Shown here one piece after another: positions 36,293-46,071 of a stretch of 64,000 nucleotides of DNA. The stretch's first letter is position 1. Every line of letters begins with the position of its first letter. The notes under the pieces were generated by a model. The model had not been told where the DNA came from and did not search any database. It saw only the letters and a list, made by a program, of their open reading frames with translations. Where the stretch lies: NCBI GenBank assembly GCA_965208025.1, contig OZ242302.1, positions 2,728,001-2,792,000 on the forward strand, given 5' to 3'. The DNA is from Bin80 sp965208025. GTDB lineage: Bacteria; Bacteroidota; Rhodothermia; Rhodothermales; Bin80. Made by a program: the position numbers and the translations under genes.

Positions 36293-38176
36293 TCAAAGAG
36301 CATATTGAACTGCCACCTGAAACAGAGCACGTGTTTTTGCGCCCGCCGGATGAGTGAGATGCGGATGGTCCAAAAGGTTACGCATTGTTGCACTCAAGCG
36401 GAGATGATCCTTCCAGAATCTCTTTTGAATCGTTAGGTGAAGATGAACCGCACTTGGTAGCTGCATCGCATAAAATTCAGGGTTTTCTCTGGAAGCTTGT
36501 TCATACTCATGCCACACCGAAGATCCTGTATATCTTAGCCTCAAATTCAGACTGAATCGATCATTCGGCTGAAATTCTCCCCGAAACCCCATGAGCATTC
36601 GGTGGTGCCATGCACTCCGAAATGCATGCATCGTAGACCATGGATAGGCATAGGTGCCATGGATACTGAACGTGAACTGCTCAGAAAGGTGGTGCGTAAC
36701 CTTCAGACTGGTGCGTGCAATCGTTCCTCGTGTCAATACCATGTTCGTCACGGGTTGAAGAGAGATCCGGGTTGAGTCAAGTGTAAATTCTGTGAACGGA
36801 CGAATGGTATGAGTCATATTTCTCACACCACCGCTCAGAGCAAATTTGACTCTGGTTCCTCTGCTCCAGGTTAGATCAGCCGAATAGATCGATTCACGTT
36901 GAGACGATCCTGAGGATAATGGACGGATATCCACACCGCGAAGGTGATTCCCTTTTTCTGTCCAGCTACTTAAGTTCACTCGAGAGGCAATGGATCGGTC
37001 TCGAACCATTAGGCGCAACCCAAGCCCAGTCTTCGCATGCGATGTGTGGGTGAAAAATTCATAACCTATCACACCGTCATCACGCGTTAATGCGGCTACG
37101 GTACTCATCCGAAGATCATATAATAGATCAGGTCGCACCAAGGCGTACAACCTGAATGATCCCAGGTGTGTATTCATCTGATCGAGTCCAAAGCGCGCCT
37201 CGCTCCCGGTCGCTGAGACTCCATATTCAAGTTGGGATCTGCCAAATACAGGTGAGATCCCATATGCGCGGACCATGATCTGCCTCTGGGCTAAATCAAT
37301 GGATGGTAGCCCAGAGTCTTCTCTGGGGGAAAAGGTAATAGAACTTCCAGCCACCGAATACCCAAATCTCTCATGGGAGAATATTGCAGATGCAACGATC
37401 ACTTCTTGATTAAGGGGTATCTCTCTTCCCATGATGGGGAGAAACGCTAAATCGTCCACTTGACTGATCCCCCCGCTGAGTCTGTGGCCGAAGAGTTCGG
37501 ATTCCAGCCCAAGGAAACGCTGGAGAATGCGAGCATCTTTTTCTCCCTGATGCAGCTGGAGGACTCTCGGACGAATGCGTGGATTTGTTGAATGATGTTC
37601 GTCTACCCCCGCCGTTCCCCGTATAAACCAAGTCTTTGAAGCTAATGCTACACTTCCGTGGACCGTGGGGCCAGTCCGATCTACATTCGTCCCCCCGATG
37701 GCTGTATGCTTATATGGACCTGGGTCACCAGTTTCGTTGCCTGCACTGAGCAATCCCTTGAGCGATATTCCCTCTGCGGGAGTGCACCGGATCAGATCTA
37801 TGGCCCCGCCAGAAGCAATGGTTCCATTGATTAGGGTTGGAGTTGAATGCAGATGCACTGCGCAGATCTCTGAAATCGCGATTGGAAGGATGTTTAAGCT
37901 CTGATGGTTAAGTGCTTGAATACCTAATGGCTGTCCATCAATATACAGGTCCCAGTCAGGACTCGCTTCCCATGAAGTTCCAAGGGGAACCATTGCCCAG
38001 TGATATCCCTCCGTGGAGCTACCTACCCAGTCATCTGCGAGTTCCAGAATATCACTCAATCGAGTGACACCTGCTTGGGCAAGATCCTCTGCTGTCAGGA
38101 TCTGGGCATGAACACCTGAGGTTTCAAGTCCACATGCAACAAAAGTGCATAACCAGACTTTCCACTGGAGGGACAT
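36293..38176 (-). CDS. TonB-dependent receptor-like outer-membrane protein
   Basis: Starting at ATG 38176 (overlapping the previous stop, TAATG) the 627-residue protein has a signal peptide MSLQWKVWLCTFVACGLETS...HAQ, then a short plug-like domain (TAEDLAQAGVTRLSDILELA, about 28-47) and a long beta-barrel ending in an aromatic-rich C-terminal strand (ALFQVAVQYAL). TonB-dependent receptors take up large ligands across the outer membrane. It lies last in a three-gene operon with two other outer-membrane-type proteins. No TonB box or carboxypeptidase-like domain is evident, and the barrel is somewhat short. The substrate is unknown. Confidence 0.75.
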   Translation of the reverse strand: MSLQWKVWLCTFVACGLETSGVHAQILTAEDLAQAGVTRLSDILELADDWVGSSTEGYHWAMVPLGTSWEASPDWDLYIDGQPLGIQALNHQSLNILPIAISEICAVHLHSTPTLINGTIASGGAIDLIRCTPAEGISLKGLLSAGNETGDPGPYKHTAIGGTNVDRTGPTVHGSVALASKTWFIRGTAGVDEHHSTNPRIRPRVLQLHQGEKDARILQRFLGLESELFGHRLSGGISQVDDLAFLPIMGREIPLNQEVIVASAIFSHERFGYSVAGSSITFSPREDSGLPSIDLAQRQIMVRAYGISPVFGRSQLEYGVSATGSEARFGLDQMNTHLGSFRLYALVRPDLLYDLRMSTVAALTRDDGVIGYEFFTHTSHAKTGLGLRLMVRDRSIASRVNLSSWTEKGNHLRGVDIRPLSSGSSQRESIYSADLTWSRGTRVKFALSGGVRNMTHTIRPFTEFTLDSTRISLQPVTNMVLTRGTIARTSLKVTHHLSEQFTFSIHGTYAYPWSTMHAFRSAWHHRMLMGFRGEFQPNDRFSLNLRLRYTGSSVWHEYEQASRENPEFYAMQLPSAVHLHLTIQKRFWKDHLRLSATMRNLLDHPHLTHPAGAKTRALFQVAVQYAL

Positions 38177-38754
38177 TACTCCAGAATTTTTTTCATGCGT
38201 CCAGTTGACGGAATCTGTACGCCAATCCCAACAGAGGAGAACCACAACCGCATGAGGGGGGTCGTTTGAATCCGAAGATATTCAACCCCACCAAACAGAA
38301 ACCAATTACGGACAAACTCGAATGTGCCCATGATCTCTGTACTTCCTACGAATTCGCTTTCATTATTTTCTCCGCGGAAGCCAAGCCCTGAATCGTCAAA
38401 GGACATCCGATAATTGCCAATGGCCAGTGCCGGTTTGAGATGAAAGCGACTGCCGATGGGGATCCTTATCCCCCAGTTGGAACTGATCCAGAGAGCGCCG
38501 AATCCTGGCACATCAGATGAGGCATTGAAGCGGTGAATTCCAAGACTCAATTCCCACTCACCTGCATAAAATGGAGTCCCCAAGGAGATCTTCACGCCTC
38601 TCGCGGGATGCCAATTTTCGTGCAGGATTGTCCGATTCACGTTCTGAGTTCCCCGAACACGTATCTCCAACTTACTGAAAGGATCTTGAGCAAGGCTGTT
38701 GGCCGTAGCGAACAACAGAATGAGTGTTCCAATGGTGCGTCTCACCAATCCCAA
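38176..38754 (-). CDS. Outer-membrane beta-barrel-like hypothetical protein (192 aa)
   Basis: The signal peptide MGLVRRTIGTLILLFATAN...LAQ is followed by alternating hydrophobic strands (GEWELSLGIHRFN, WGIRIPIGSRFHLKPALAIG, WFLFGGVEYLRIQ), as expected for a small eight-strand barrel. Its start lies inside the end of the Wzi-like gene and its stop overlaps the TonB-receptor-like start, so all three are coupled. No specific family is recognised. Confidence 0.65.
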   Translation of the reverse strand: MGLVRRTIGTLILLFATANSLAQDPFSKLEIRVRGTQNVNRTILHENWHPARGVKISLGTPFYAGEWELSLGIHRFNASSDVPGFGALWISSNWGIRIPIGSRFHLKPALAIGNYRMSFDDSGLGFRGENNESEFVGSTEIMGTFEFVRNWFLFGGVEYLRIQTTPLMRLWFSSVGIGVQIPSTGRMKKILE

Positions 38755-40385
38755 AGTTTGATGGTCGTGTCAAGCGTGAGCATAATCCCAACATTAATCA
38801 GTCCAGTAAATTGATGATCATAATCACTATTGAGGTTGTAGCCGCCATCTGCTGCAATCCACCACCAATGTTTCGGTTGGTAGGTGATTTTCATGGATCC
38901 CCGGATGGTTCTCGCTACATTTCCATCCAGAAGATTCCGTATAGATTCTGAATTGCCTGGAAATGGCTGACGCATATCCCGTTCCCCTTGAAAAAGCAAA
39001 TCCAGCTTGGGTCCAAATCGAAGCCCAGAAATCCGATGATCCATGTAGAACTCTGTGAACAGGGACATGTGTACATAGTCACTGAATTGGGTTGCCAGAC
39101 CCCGATTGAGAAATATATACTGTCCCTCAACTTGGGGGGCATTATAAGCCCTTGATGTGATGGTTTCCAGTGTAAACTTTAGGTCTGCCTTGGACAAGGC
39201 GTAGACAGCGGAGCCAATCAGTGCAAAGGTAAGGGTTTCAGGTCCTGTATTGGATTGTAAGCGGATATCATCAACCATCAATTGTCCGTGGAGTGTTAGC
39301 CGTTTGAACTGAGCCCATAGGAGTCCGGCCAGAAATCCATTATTATCATCATTCTTCGGCACATTATCAACAACAAAAGTGAAGGAATTCACAGGGTTTA
39401 AGTACTTGAGCGAGATGGAGGACGAAGCGCCGGAGTAGATTGCGGATTCCATGAAACTGACCATGAATTTTTTCGTGGGACGGTAATCCCAGCGATGGGC
39501 AGCATAGAACCGTCGGTTGTTGCTAAATTGGACCGAATCGTCCGCTGCACGTCCAGTGTAGTATTGTCCGTTGATTGCACTATCAAGTTCGCTGAGAACT
39601 GCTGTAATTGATGCACGATCTCCCCCGATTCGTAGAGAAATTTGATCCCTGCTTCGGGCATTATTACTGAGGATCGTGGACGGGTCCTCTGGTGCACTCC
39701 AATGCAGATCCCACCGTCCAACATACGCAGAAATCCACCGCTGATTCCATCCCAAATAGGAATGTTCACTTCGCGCCCTCATTCGTAGCGCGGAATCAAA
39801 ACCATCCGGATCTTGATCATAATATTGGCTATGATAGATGAACATCTCGGCTACGGCGGATCCTACATCAAGATATCCTGTGATCCCTGCGGCATGCCAG
39901 AAGAAGTTAACTGAATTCCCCAGTGGGCGCAACACATCAAGCCGGTCACTATTGATCAGGTCTGTTCCCAGCATCAGCGTATGCCCGACACTCGCCCCGT
40001 CCTGTGACGTCCTGTCTGGTTTTAATTTCTGACGTAACAGGTTGACCCAGTGAAGCTCTGAACTCCCCAATCCTGTGGTATCCATCCGGCTAAGTGCTTC
40101 TATAACCTCACCTCTGCGATAAGGCAAAGAGGTGGGGTTCAATTCAAGGAGGTATCCTCGACGCTGTAGCCGTAGGATATATTCGTAGGTTGAGTCATTG
40201 GTAGAAAGCAGGCGATTGCCTTGTGCATTGACCAGAGGAGGAGACAGTATCAATAGACCGGTAATCAAAGAGCAGAGCAGACGACGGGAGAGGATCAAAG
40301 TGGATTCATGGCAGCGGTATAGTTTAGGGGGTAAGATTGGTTGCGCTCTCCACTGAATGGATCGAGAAGCATAGAAATTAGCCAT
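38742..40385 (-). CDS. Wzi-like capsule-assembly outer-membrane protein
   Basis: The 547-residue protein starts at ATG 40385 with GAGGAA just upstream. A hydrophobic signal (RRLLCSLITGLLILSPPLVNAQ) follows a longer-than-usual N-terminus. The first mature region, EYILRLQRRGYLLELNPTSLPYRRGEV, is the N-terminal pattern of Wzi-type and related barrel proteins that hold surface polysaccharide. The rest is beta-strand rich. It heads an operon with two more outer-membrane proteins, and a sugar-transferase gene occurs 7 kb away, so a surface-polysaccharide role fits. Function is by pattern only. Confidence 0.65.
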   Translation of the reverse strand: MANFYASRSIQWRAQPILPPKLYRCHESTLILSRRLLCSLITGLLILSPPLVNAQGNRLLSTNDSTYEYILRLQRRGYLLELNPTSLPYRRGEVIEALSRMDTTGLGSSELHWVNLLRQKLKPDRTSQDGASVGHTLMLGTDLINSDRLDVLRPLGNSVNFFWHAAGITGYLDVGSAVAEMFIYHSQYYDQDPDGFDSALRMRARSEHSYLGWNQRWISAYVGRWDLHWSAPEDPSTILSNNARSRDQISLRIGGDRASITAVLSELDSAINGQYYTGRAADDSVQFSNNRRFYAAHRWDYRPTKKFMVSFMESAIYSGASSSISLKYLNPVNSFTFVVDNVPKNDDNNGFLAGLLWAQFKRLTLHGQLMVDDIRLQSNTGPETLTFALIGSAVYALSKADLKFTLETITSRAYNAPQVEGQYIFLNRGLATQFSDYVHMSLFTEFYMDHRISGLRFGPKLDLLFQGERDMRQPFPGNSESIRNLLDGNVARTIRGSMKITYQPKHWWWIAADGGYNLNSDYDHQFTGLINVGIMLTLDTTIKLWDW

Positions 40386-40701
40386 GAGAATTCCTCATCC
40401 TCTGGATGAAATTGGCAGATATGAAACTTAAACTCTGTCCAAGTTTAACGAAAAACCTTGAATATAGTCCATAGAGGTACATTCAGGTGTGGCGAAAAAA
40501 TCACTTTCAAATTATATCTCTTCCCTGCGATCTTGGATTGTACTTTCTGCACCTATTCTGAGCGTGTCTATGACGTCTGATCGTATATAAAGTACGATTT
40601 AGACAAAATGAGCAGCAGCTAAACTGGTTCATTTTCAAATAGAAACTGGAACCGAGCCATCCACAGTCCTGTTATATAATTGATTACAACCGAGTTGCAT
40701 C
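40386..40701. other. Divergent intergenic region
   Basis: Lies between the divergent Wzi-like operon and the first ATPase gene. The part before 40702 is a diverged version of the 216-bp spacer that separates the ATPase copies (for example GTATATAAAGTACGA, AAATAGAAACTGGAACCGA). It should hold promoters for both sides. Confidence 0.5.
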
Positions 40702-41886
40702 ATGTCCGCCTCCTTCCAATCTAATTTTATCCCCGATCGTGGACATGCAAAGTATTTCCATGGGCGGACGAAGATATTGGAGAATTTTCAAGGCGTTCTT
40801 CGGTACTCGTCCCAAAATACATGGGGAACCACCTTTCTAATTCAGGGGGCACCTGGGGCGGGAAAGACTGCTTTACTCTATCAAATGGAGAAAGAGGCCC
40901 TGGATCGTCAGTGGGAGGTCGTTTACATTAACGTGCAAGACTTGCACAACCCTGCCCATCTGGCCCAAACCTTTGGGGAGTCTTATGTTACTCGGAAACA
41001 AACAGCCACGAACTTAGACGCGAAGGTGTTATCCAGAGAATACATAAAAGAAGTTGCAGGGGATTCAAGCGTGATTCAGGTACTGCAAAAATTGATTCCT
41101 GATCATGGAGTGGTTTTGATTCTTGATGAAGCTCAAAAAATTGATGTTTTTGTCGGTAAACCAGTAGAGTCTGAGGTAATAAGTCTATTGGAAAGAATCC
41201 ATAATGGCAAATTGGATCAACCGGCAATCCTTCTGGCAGCGGGATTGGGGACAACAAAAGCGTCCTTTGGCAAACTGGGGATTTCGAGGTTTTCCGAGGA
41301 CTGCGTTGTAGAGTTGAGTACGTTAAGTAAAGAGTCCGAGCGTGCGGTGATTCAGGACTGGATCAAAAAGGAGGGGAGAGGGCAAGGGGATTCTTCGGCA
41401 TGGCTTGATGCAATCGCAAAGGAAACACATGGATGGCCCCGACATGTCCACTCTTATGCAAAACACGCTTCGGAGTACTTGCAATCAAATAGTGGTGTCA
41501 TGACATCGGACGGATTAAGTTCTGTTCTGGAAGCTGGACACAAAGCTCGCAAAGTGTATTATAAGCAACGAGTAGACGATTTCAAGCCATCGGAGATCCA
41601 ATGCCTCGCGAAGGCAATCGCAGATGTGCAGCCGGGGATCCCCATGGATGATGTGGATATCGTCTCTTCCATGACTCAAAAGTTTGGAGACGATCGGGCA
41701 GAAGAACTCTTTAAGAGGCTTGAAGAAAAAGGGATTCTGGAAAAGACCACTTTGGGATATATTGTCCCCATCCCCTCCATGCACATCTGGTTAAAGGAGA
41801 CCTATACCCGAGAGACTATTGAGTTCCCCCGCGAGACGCAGAAAAGCCGCGTGGAGCGTGACCGAGGTTCGGGATTTGAGCGGTGA
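40702..41886 (+). CDS. AAA+ ATPase, tandem copy 1 (394 aa)
   Basis: Walker A GAPGAGKTALL (about residues 49-59) and Walker B GVVLILDEAQ (about 136-145) define an AAA_16/STAND-like ATPase, with HGWP near 230 and a C-terminal winged-helix-like domain (FKPSEIQCLAKAI to KGILEKTTLGYIV). The tail ends in a conserved charged stretch, RETQKSRVERDRGSGFER. The N-terminal 55 residues differ from the other copies (MSASFQSNFIPDRGHAKYF). There is no membrane segment or effector domain. It is the first of four tandem paralogues with equal spacing. The Orc/Cdc6-like plan suggests DNA or partner binding, but the role is unknown. Confidence 0.75.
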   Translation: MSASFQSNFIPDRGHAKYFHGRTKILENFQGVLRYSSQNTWGTTFLIQGAPGAGKTALLYQMEKEALDRQWEVVYINVQDLHNPAHLAQTFGESYVTRKQTATNLDAKVLSREYIKEVAGDSSVIQVLQKLIPDHGVVLILDEAQKIDVFVGKPVESEVISLLERIHNGKLDQPAILLAAGLGTTKASFGKLGISRFSEDCVVELSTLSKESERAVIQDWIKKEGRGQGDSSAWLDAIAKETHGWPRHVHSYAKHASEYLQSNSGVMTSDGLSSVLEAGHKARKVYYKQRVDDFKPSEIQCLAKAIADVQPGIPMDDVDIVSSMTQKFGDDRAEELFKRLEEKGILEKTTLGYIVPIPSMHIWLKETYTRETIEFPRETQKSRVERDRGSGFER

Positions 41887-42102
41887 TTTCTGCTGTCGCA
41901 CCTTAGGGTAGGTCAGAAACGTTTCAGTGACCGTTCCAGTTTTGCGTTCCAGGCATCAAATCGGGGCGTGTTTATGGCATCTGATCGTATGTATAAGTAC
42001 GCTCTGGACAAAATGAGCAGGAGGCAACTGGTTCATTTTCAAATAGAAACTGGAACCGATCCATCCATGGGCTTGTCTAATTGACTTAGACCGAACTGTA
42101 TC

Positions 42103-43281
42103 ATGTCTGTACCACTCACTGCTGCCTCTGATCGTGGACCCTCCCCGTATTTTCACGGGCGAGAAAGTATCCAGCGAGATTTTAAGAAATTACTAGAACG
42201 AGCCCACGCCTCAAAGACTGGAACCACCTTTCTAATTCAGGGGGCACCTGGGGCGGGAAAGACTGCCCTATTGTTTGAATTGGAAAAAATAGCTTTAAGG
42301 AGTCAGTGGGAGGTCGTTTACATTAACGTGCAAGACTTGCACAACCCTGCCCATCTGGCCCAAACCTTTGGGAAGTCTTATGTTACTCGGAAACAAACTG
42401 CCACGAACTTAGACGCGAAGGTGTTATCCAGAGAATACATAAAAGAAGTTGCAGGGGATTCAAGCGTGATTCAGGTACTGCAAAAGTTGATTCCTGATCA
42501 TGGAGTGGTTTTGATTCTTGATGAAGCTCAAAAAATTGATGTTTTTGTCGGTAAACCAGTAGAGTCTGAGGTAATAAGTCTATTGGAAAGAATCCATAAT
42601 GGCAAATTGGATCAACCGGCAATCCTTCTGGCAGCGGGATTGGGGACAACAAAAGCGTCCTTTGGCAAACTGGGGATTTCGAGGTTTTCCGAGGACTGCG
42701 TTGTAGAGTTGAGTACGTTAAGTAAAGAGTCCGAGCGTGCGGTGATTGAGGACTGGATCAAAAAGGAGGGGAGAGGGCAAGGGGATTCTTCGGCATGGCT
42801 TGATGCAATCGCAAAGGAAACACATGGATGGCCCCGACATGTCCACTCTTATGCAAAACACGCTTCGGAGTACTTGCAATCAAATAGTGGTGTCATGACA
42901 TCGGACGGATTAAGTTCTGTTCTGGAAGCTGGACACAAAGCTCGCAAAGTGTATTATAAGCAACGAGTAGACGATTTCAAGCCATCGGAGATCCAATGCC
43001 TCGCGAAGGCAATCGCAGATGTGCAGCCGGGGATCCCCATGGATGATGTGGATATCGTCTCTTCCATGACTCAAAAGTTTGGAGACGATCGGGCAGAAGA
43101 ACTCTTTAAGAGGCTTGAAGAAAAAGGGATTCTGGAAAAGACCACTTTGGGATATATTGTCCCCATCCCCTCCATGCACATCTGGTTAAAGGAGACCTAT
43201 ACCCGAGAGACTATTGAGTTCCCCCGCGAGACGCAGAAAAGCCGCGTGGAGCGTGACCGAGGTTCGGGATTTGAGCGGTGA
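42103..43281 (+). CDS. AAA+ ATPase, tandem copy 2 (392 aa)
   Basis: From residue 56 on it is nearly identical to copy 1, including KIDVFVGKPVESEVISLL after Walker B, while its first 55 residues (MSVPLTAASDRGPSPYFHG) equal those of copy 3. Walker A is at 47-54 and Walker B at 134-143. The 216-bp upstream spacer is shared with copies 3 and 4. The exchange of blocks between copies points to recombination or gene conversion. Confidence 0.75.
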   Translation: MSVPLTAASDRGPSPYFHGRESIQRDFKKLLERAHASKTGTTFLIQGAPGAGKTALLFELEKIALRSQWEVVYINVQDLHNPAHLAQTFGKSYVTRKQTATNLDAKVLSREYIKEVAGDSSVIQVLQKLIPDHGVVLILDEAQKIDVFVGKPVESEVISLLERIHNGKLDQPAILLAAGLGTTKASFGKLGISRFSEDCVVELSTLSKESERAVIEDWIKKEGRGQGDSSAWLDAIAKETHGWPRHVHSYAKHASEYLQSNSGVMTSDGLSSVLEAGHKARKVYYKQRVDDFKPSEIQCLAKAIADVQPGIPMDDVDIVSSMTQKFGDDRAEELFKRLEEKGILEKTTLGYIVPIPSMHIWLKETYTRETIEFPRETQKSRVERDRGSGFER

Positions 43282-43497
43282 TTTCTGCCGTCGCACCTTA
43301 GGGTAGGTCAGAAACGTTTCAGTGACCGTTCCAGTTTTGCGTTCCAGGCATCAAATCGGGGCGTGTTTATGGCATCTGATCGTATGTATAAGTACGCTCT
43401 GGACGAAATGAGCAGGAGGCAACTGGTTCATTTTCAAATAGAAACTGGAACCGATCCATCCATGGGCTTGTCTAATTGACTTAGACCGAACTGTATC

Positions 43498-44676
43498 ATG
43501 TCTGTACCACTCACTGCTGCCTCTGATCGTGGACCCTCCCCGTATTTTCACGGGCGAGAAAGTATCCAGCGAGATTTTAAGAAATTACTAGAACGAGCCC
43601 ACGCCTCAAAGACTGGAACCACCTTTCTAATTCAGGGGGCACCTGGGGCGGGAAAGACTGCCCTATTGTTTGAATTGGAAAAAATAGCTTTAAGGAGTCA
43701 GTGGGAGGTCGTTTACATTAACGTGCAAGACTTGCACAACCCTGCCCATCTGGCCCAAACCTTTGGGAAGTCTTATGTTACTCGGAAACAAACAGCCACG
43801 AACTTAGACACGAAGGTGTTATCCAGAGAACACATAAAAGAAGTTGCAGGGGATTCAAGCGTGATTCAGGTACTGCAAAAGTTGATTCCTGATCATGGAG
43901 TGGTTTTGATTCTTGATGAAGCTCAACGAATTGCTGATTTTGTTGGCACACCCTACAAGATGGAGGTCGGGGGGCTATTGGAAGAAATCCATAATGGCAA
44001 ATTGGGTCAACCGGCAATTCTTTTGGCAGCGGGATTGGGGACAACAATTGCGTCCTTTGGTAAACTGGGGATTTCGAGGTTTGGACGGAACTGTGTTGTA
44101 GAGTTGGGGGCGTTAAACAAAGAGTCCGAGCGCTTGGTGATTGAAGACTGGATTCAAAAGGAAGGGAGAGGGCAAGGGGATCCGTCGGCGTGGGTTGACA
44201 CGATCGCGCGGGAAACGCATGGATGGCCCCAACATATCCAATGCTATGCAGACCTTGCTTCGGAGTATCTGAAAGCAAATGATGGAGTTATGACGGCGGA
44301 CGGACTGAGTTCTGTACTGGAAGATGGGCACGAAGATCGCAAGGTGTATTACAAGCAGCGAGTAAGCGATTTTCGTGTAGATCAGATCCGTTGCCTGACA
44401 AGATCAATCGTGGACGTTTCCCCAGAAACCCCCATAGAGTATAAAGCCATCATGTCTTCGCTGAGACAGGAGTACGGACAAAGTGAAGCGGAGAAAATAT
44501 TTCAGAAATTTGAGGAAAAAGGAATACTGGAACAGAATGACATAGGATATATGATCTCTATCCCCTCTATGCACACCTGGTTAAAGGAGACCTATACCAG
44601 AGAGAGAACTGAGATCTCCCGCGAGACGCAGAAAAGCCGCGTGGAGCGTGACCGAGGTTCGGGATTTGAGCGGTGA
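43498..44676 (+). CDS. AAA+ ATPase, tandem copy 3 (392 aa)
   Basis: The N-terminal half matches copy 2. From Walker B on it changes to RIADFVGTPYKMEVGGLLE, and the C-terminal half is the most diverged of the four (DFRVDQIRCLTRSIVDVS, EYKAIMSSLRQEYGQSEA, ILEQNDIGYMISIPS). The winged-helix-like C-terminal domain is the varied part, while the last 18 residues are unchanged. This suggests that the C-terminal domain recognises variable targets. Confidence 0.75.
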   Translation: MSVPLTAASDRGPSPYFHGRESIQRDFKKLLERAHASKTGTTFLIQGAPGAGKTALLFELEKIALRSQWEVVYINVQDLHNPAHLAQTFGKSYVTRKQTATNLDTKVLSREHIKEVAGDSSVIQVLQKLIPDHGVVLILDEAQRIADFVGTPYKMEVGGLLEEIHNGKLGQPAILLAAGLGTTIASFGKLGISRFGRNCVVELGALNKESERLVIEDWIQKEGRGQGDPSAWVDTIARETHGWPQHIQCYADLASEYLKANDGVMTADGLSSVLEDGHEDRKVYYKQRVSDFRVDQIRCLTRSIVDVSPETPIEYKAIMSSLRQEYGQSEAEKIFQKFEEKGILEQNDIGYMISIPSMHTWLKETYTRERTEISRETQKSRVERDRGSGFER

Positions 44677-44892
44677 TTTCTGCTGTCGCACCTTAGGGTA
44701 GGACAGAAACGTTTCAGTGACCGTTCCAGTTTTGCGTTCCAGACATCAGACCGGGCGTGTTTATGGCGTCTAATCGTATGTATGAGCACGCTCTGGACAA
44801 AATGAATAGGAGCTCAACTGGTTCATTTTCAAGTAGAAACTGGAACCGAGCCATCCATGGGCTTGTCTAATTGACTTTAACCGAACTGTATC

Positions 44893-46071
44893 ATGTCTGG
44901 ACCACTCACTGCTGCCTATGATCGTGGACCCTCCCCGTATTTTCACGGGCGAGAAAGTATCCAGCGAGATTTTAAGAAAATACTAGAACGAGCCCACGCC
45001 TCAAAGACTGGAACCACCTTTCTAATTCAGGGGGCACCTGGGGCGGGAAAGACTGCTCTATTGTTTGAATTGGAAAAAATAGCTTCAAGGAGTCAGTGGG
45101 AGGTCGTTTACATTAACGTGCAAGACTTGCACAACCCTGCCCATCTGGCCCAAACCTTTGGGAAGTCTTATGTTACTCGGAAACAAACTGCCACGAACTT
45201 AGACGCGAAGGTGTTATCCAGAGAACACATAAAAGAAGTTGCAGGGGATTCAAGCGTGATTCAGGTACTGCAAAAGTTGATTCCTGATCATGGTGTGGTT
45301 CTGATTCTGGATGAAGCTCAACGAATTGCTGATTTTGTTGGCACACCCTACAAGATGGAGGTCGGGGGGCTATTGGAAGAAATCCATAATGGCAAATTGG
45401 GTCAACCGGCAATTCTTCTGGCAGCGGGATTGGGGCCGACAATTACGTCCTTTGGCAAACTGGGGATTTCGAGGTTTTCCGAGGACTGCGTTGTAGAGTT
45501 GAGTACGTTAAGTAAAGAGTCCGAGCGTGCGGTGATTGAGGACTGGATCAAAAAGGAGGGGAGAGGTCAAGGGGATCCGTCGGCATGGATGGATGCGATC
45601 GTACAGGAAACACATGGATGGCCCCGACATGTCCACTCTTATGCAAAACACGCTTCGGAGTACTTGCAATCAAATAGTGGTGTCATGACATCGGACGGAT
45701 TAAGTTCTGTTCTGGAAGCTGGACACAAAGCTCGCAAAGTGTATTATAAGCAACGAGTGGACGATTTCAAGCCATCGGAGATCCAATGCCTCGCGAAGGC
45801 AATCGCAGATGTGCAGCCGGGGATCCCCATGGATGATGTGGATATCGTCTCTTCCATGACTCAAAAGTTTGGAGACGATCGGGCAGAAGAACTCTTTAAG
45901 AGGCTTGAAGAAAAAGGGATTCTGGAAAAGACCACTTTGGGATATATTGTCCCCATCCCCTCCATGCACATCTGGTTAAAGGAGACCTATACCCGAGAGA
46001 CTATTGAGTTCCCCCGCGAGACGCAGAAAAGCCGCGTGGAGCGTGACCGAGGTTCGAGATTTGAGCGATGA
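44893..46071 (+). CDS. AAA+ ATPase, tandem copy 4 (392 aa)
   Basis: A mosaic: the N-terminal region is like copies 2-3 with small changes (MSGPLTAAYDRGPSPYF), the block after Walker B is like copy 3 (RIADFVGTPYKMEV), and the C-terminal half returns to copies 1-2 (RFSEDCVVELSTLSKESE). The last residues read RDRGSRFER. The 216-bp repeat unit is absent downstream, so the array ends here. Confidence 0.75.
   Translation: MSGPLTAAYDRGPSPYFHGRESIQRDFKKILERAHASKTGTTFLIQGAPGAGKTALLFELEKIASRSQWEVVYINVQDLHNPAHLAQTFGKSYVTRKQTATNLDAKVLSREHIKEVAGDSSVIQVLQKLIPDHGVVLILDEAQRIADFVGTPYKMEVGGLLEEIHNGKLGQPAILLAAGLGPTITSFGKLGISRFSEDCVVELSTLSKESERAVIEDWIKKEGRGQGDPSAWMDAIVQETHGWPRHVHSYAKHASEYLQSNSGVMTSDGLSSVLEAGHKARKVYYKQRVDDFKPSEIQCLAKAIADVQPGIPMDDVDIVSSMTQKFGDDRAEELFKRLEEKGILEKTTLGYIVPIPSMHIWLKETYTRETIEFPRETQKSRVERDRGSRFER

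Larger units (their letters stand above)
40702..46071. repeat. Four-copy tandem gene array, 1395-1401-bp period
   Basis: Gene starts at 40702, 42103, 43498 and 44893 are 1401, 1395 and 1395 bp apart, and each inter-gene spacer is exactly 216 bp with near-identical sequence. The spacer carries GGTTC...GAACC arms around CATTTTCAAATAGAAACT before each start. The repetition includes the promoter region, so each copy is separately transcribed or read through. Confidence 0.9.
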
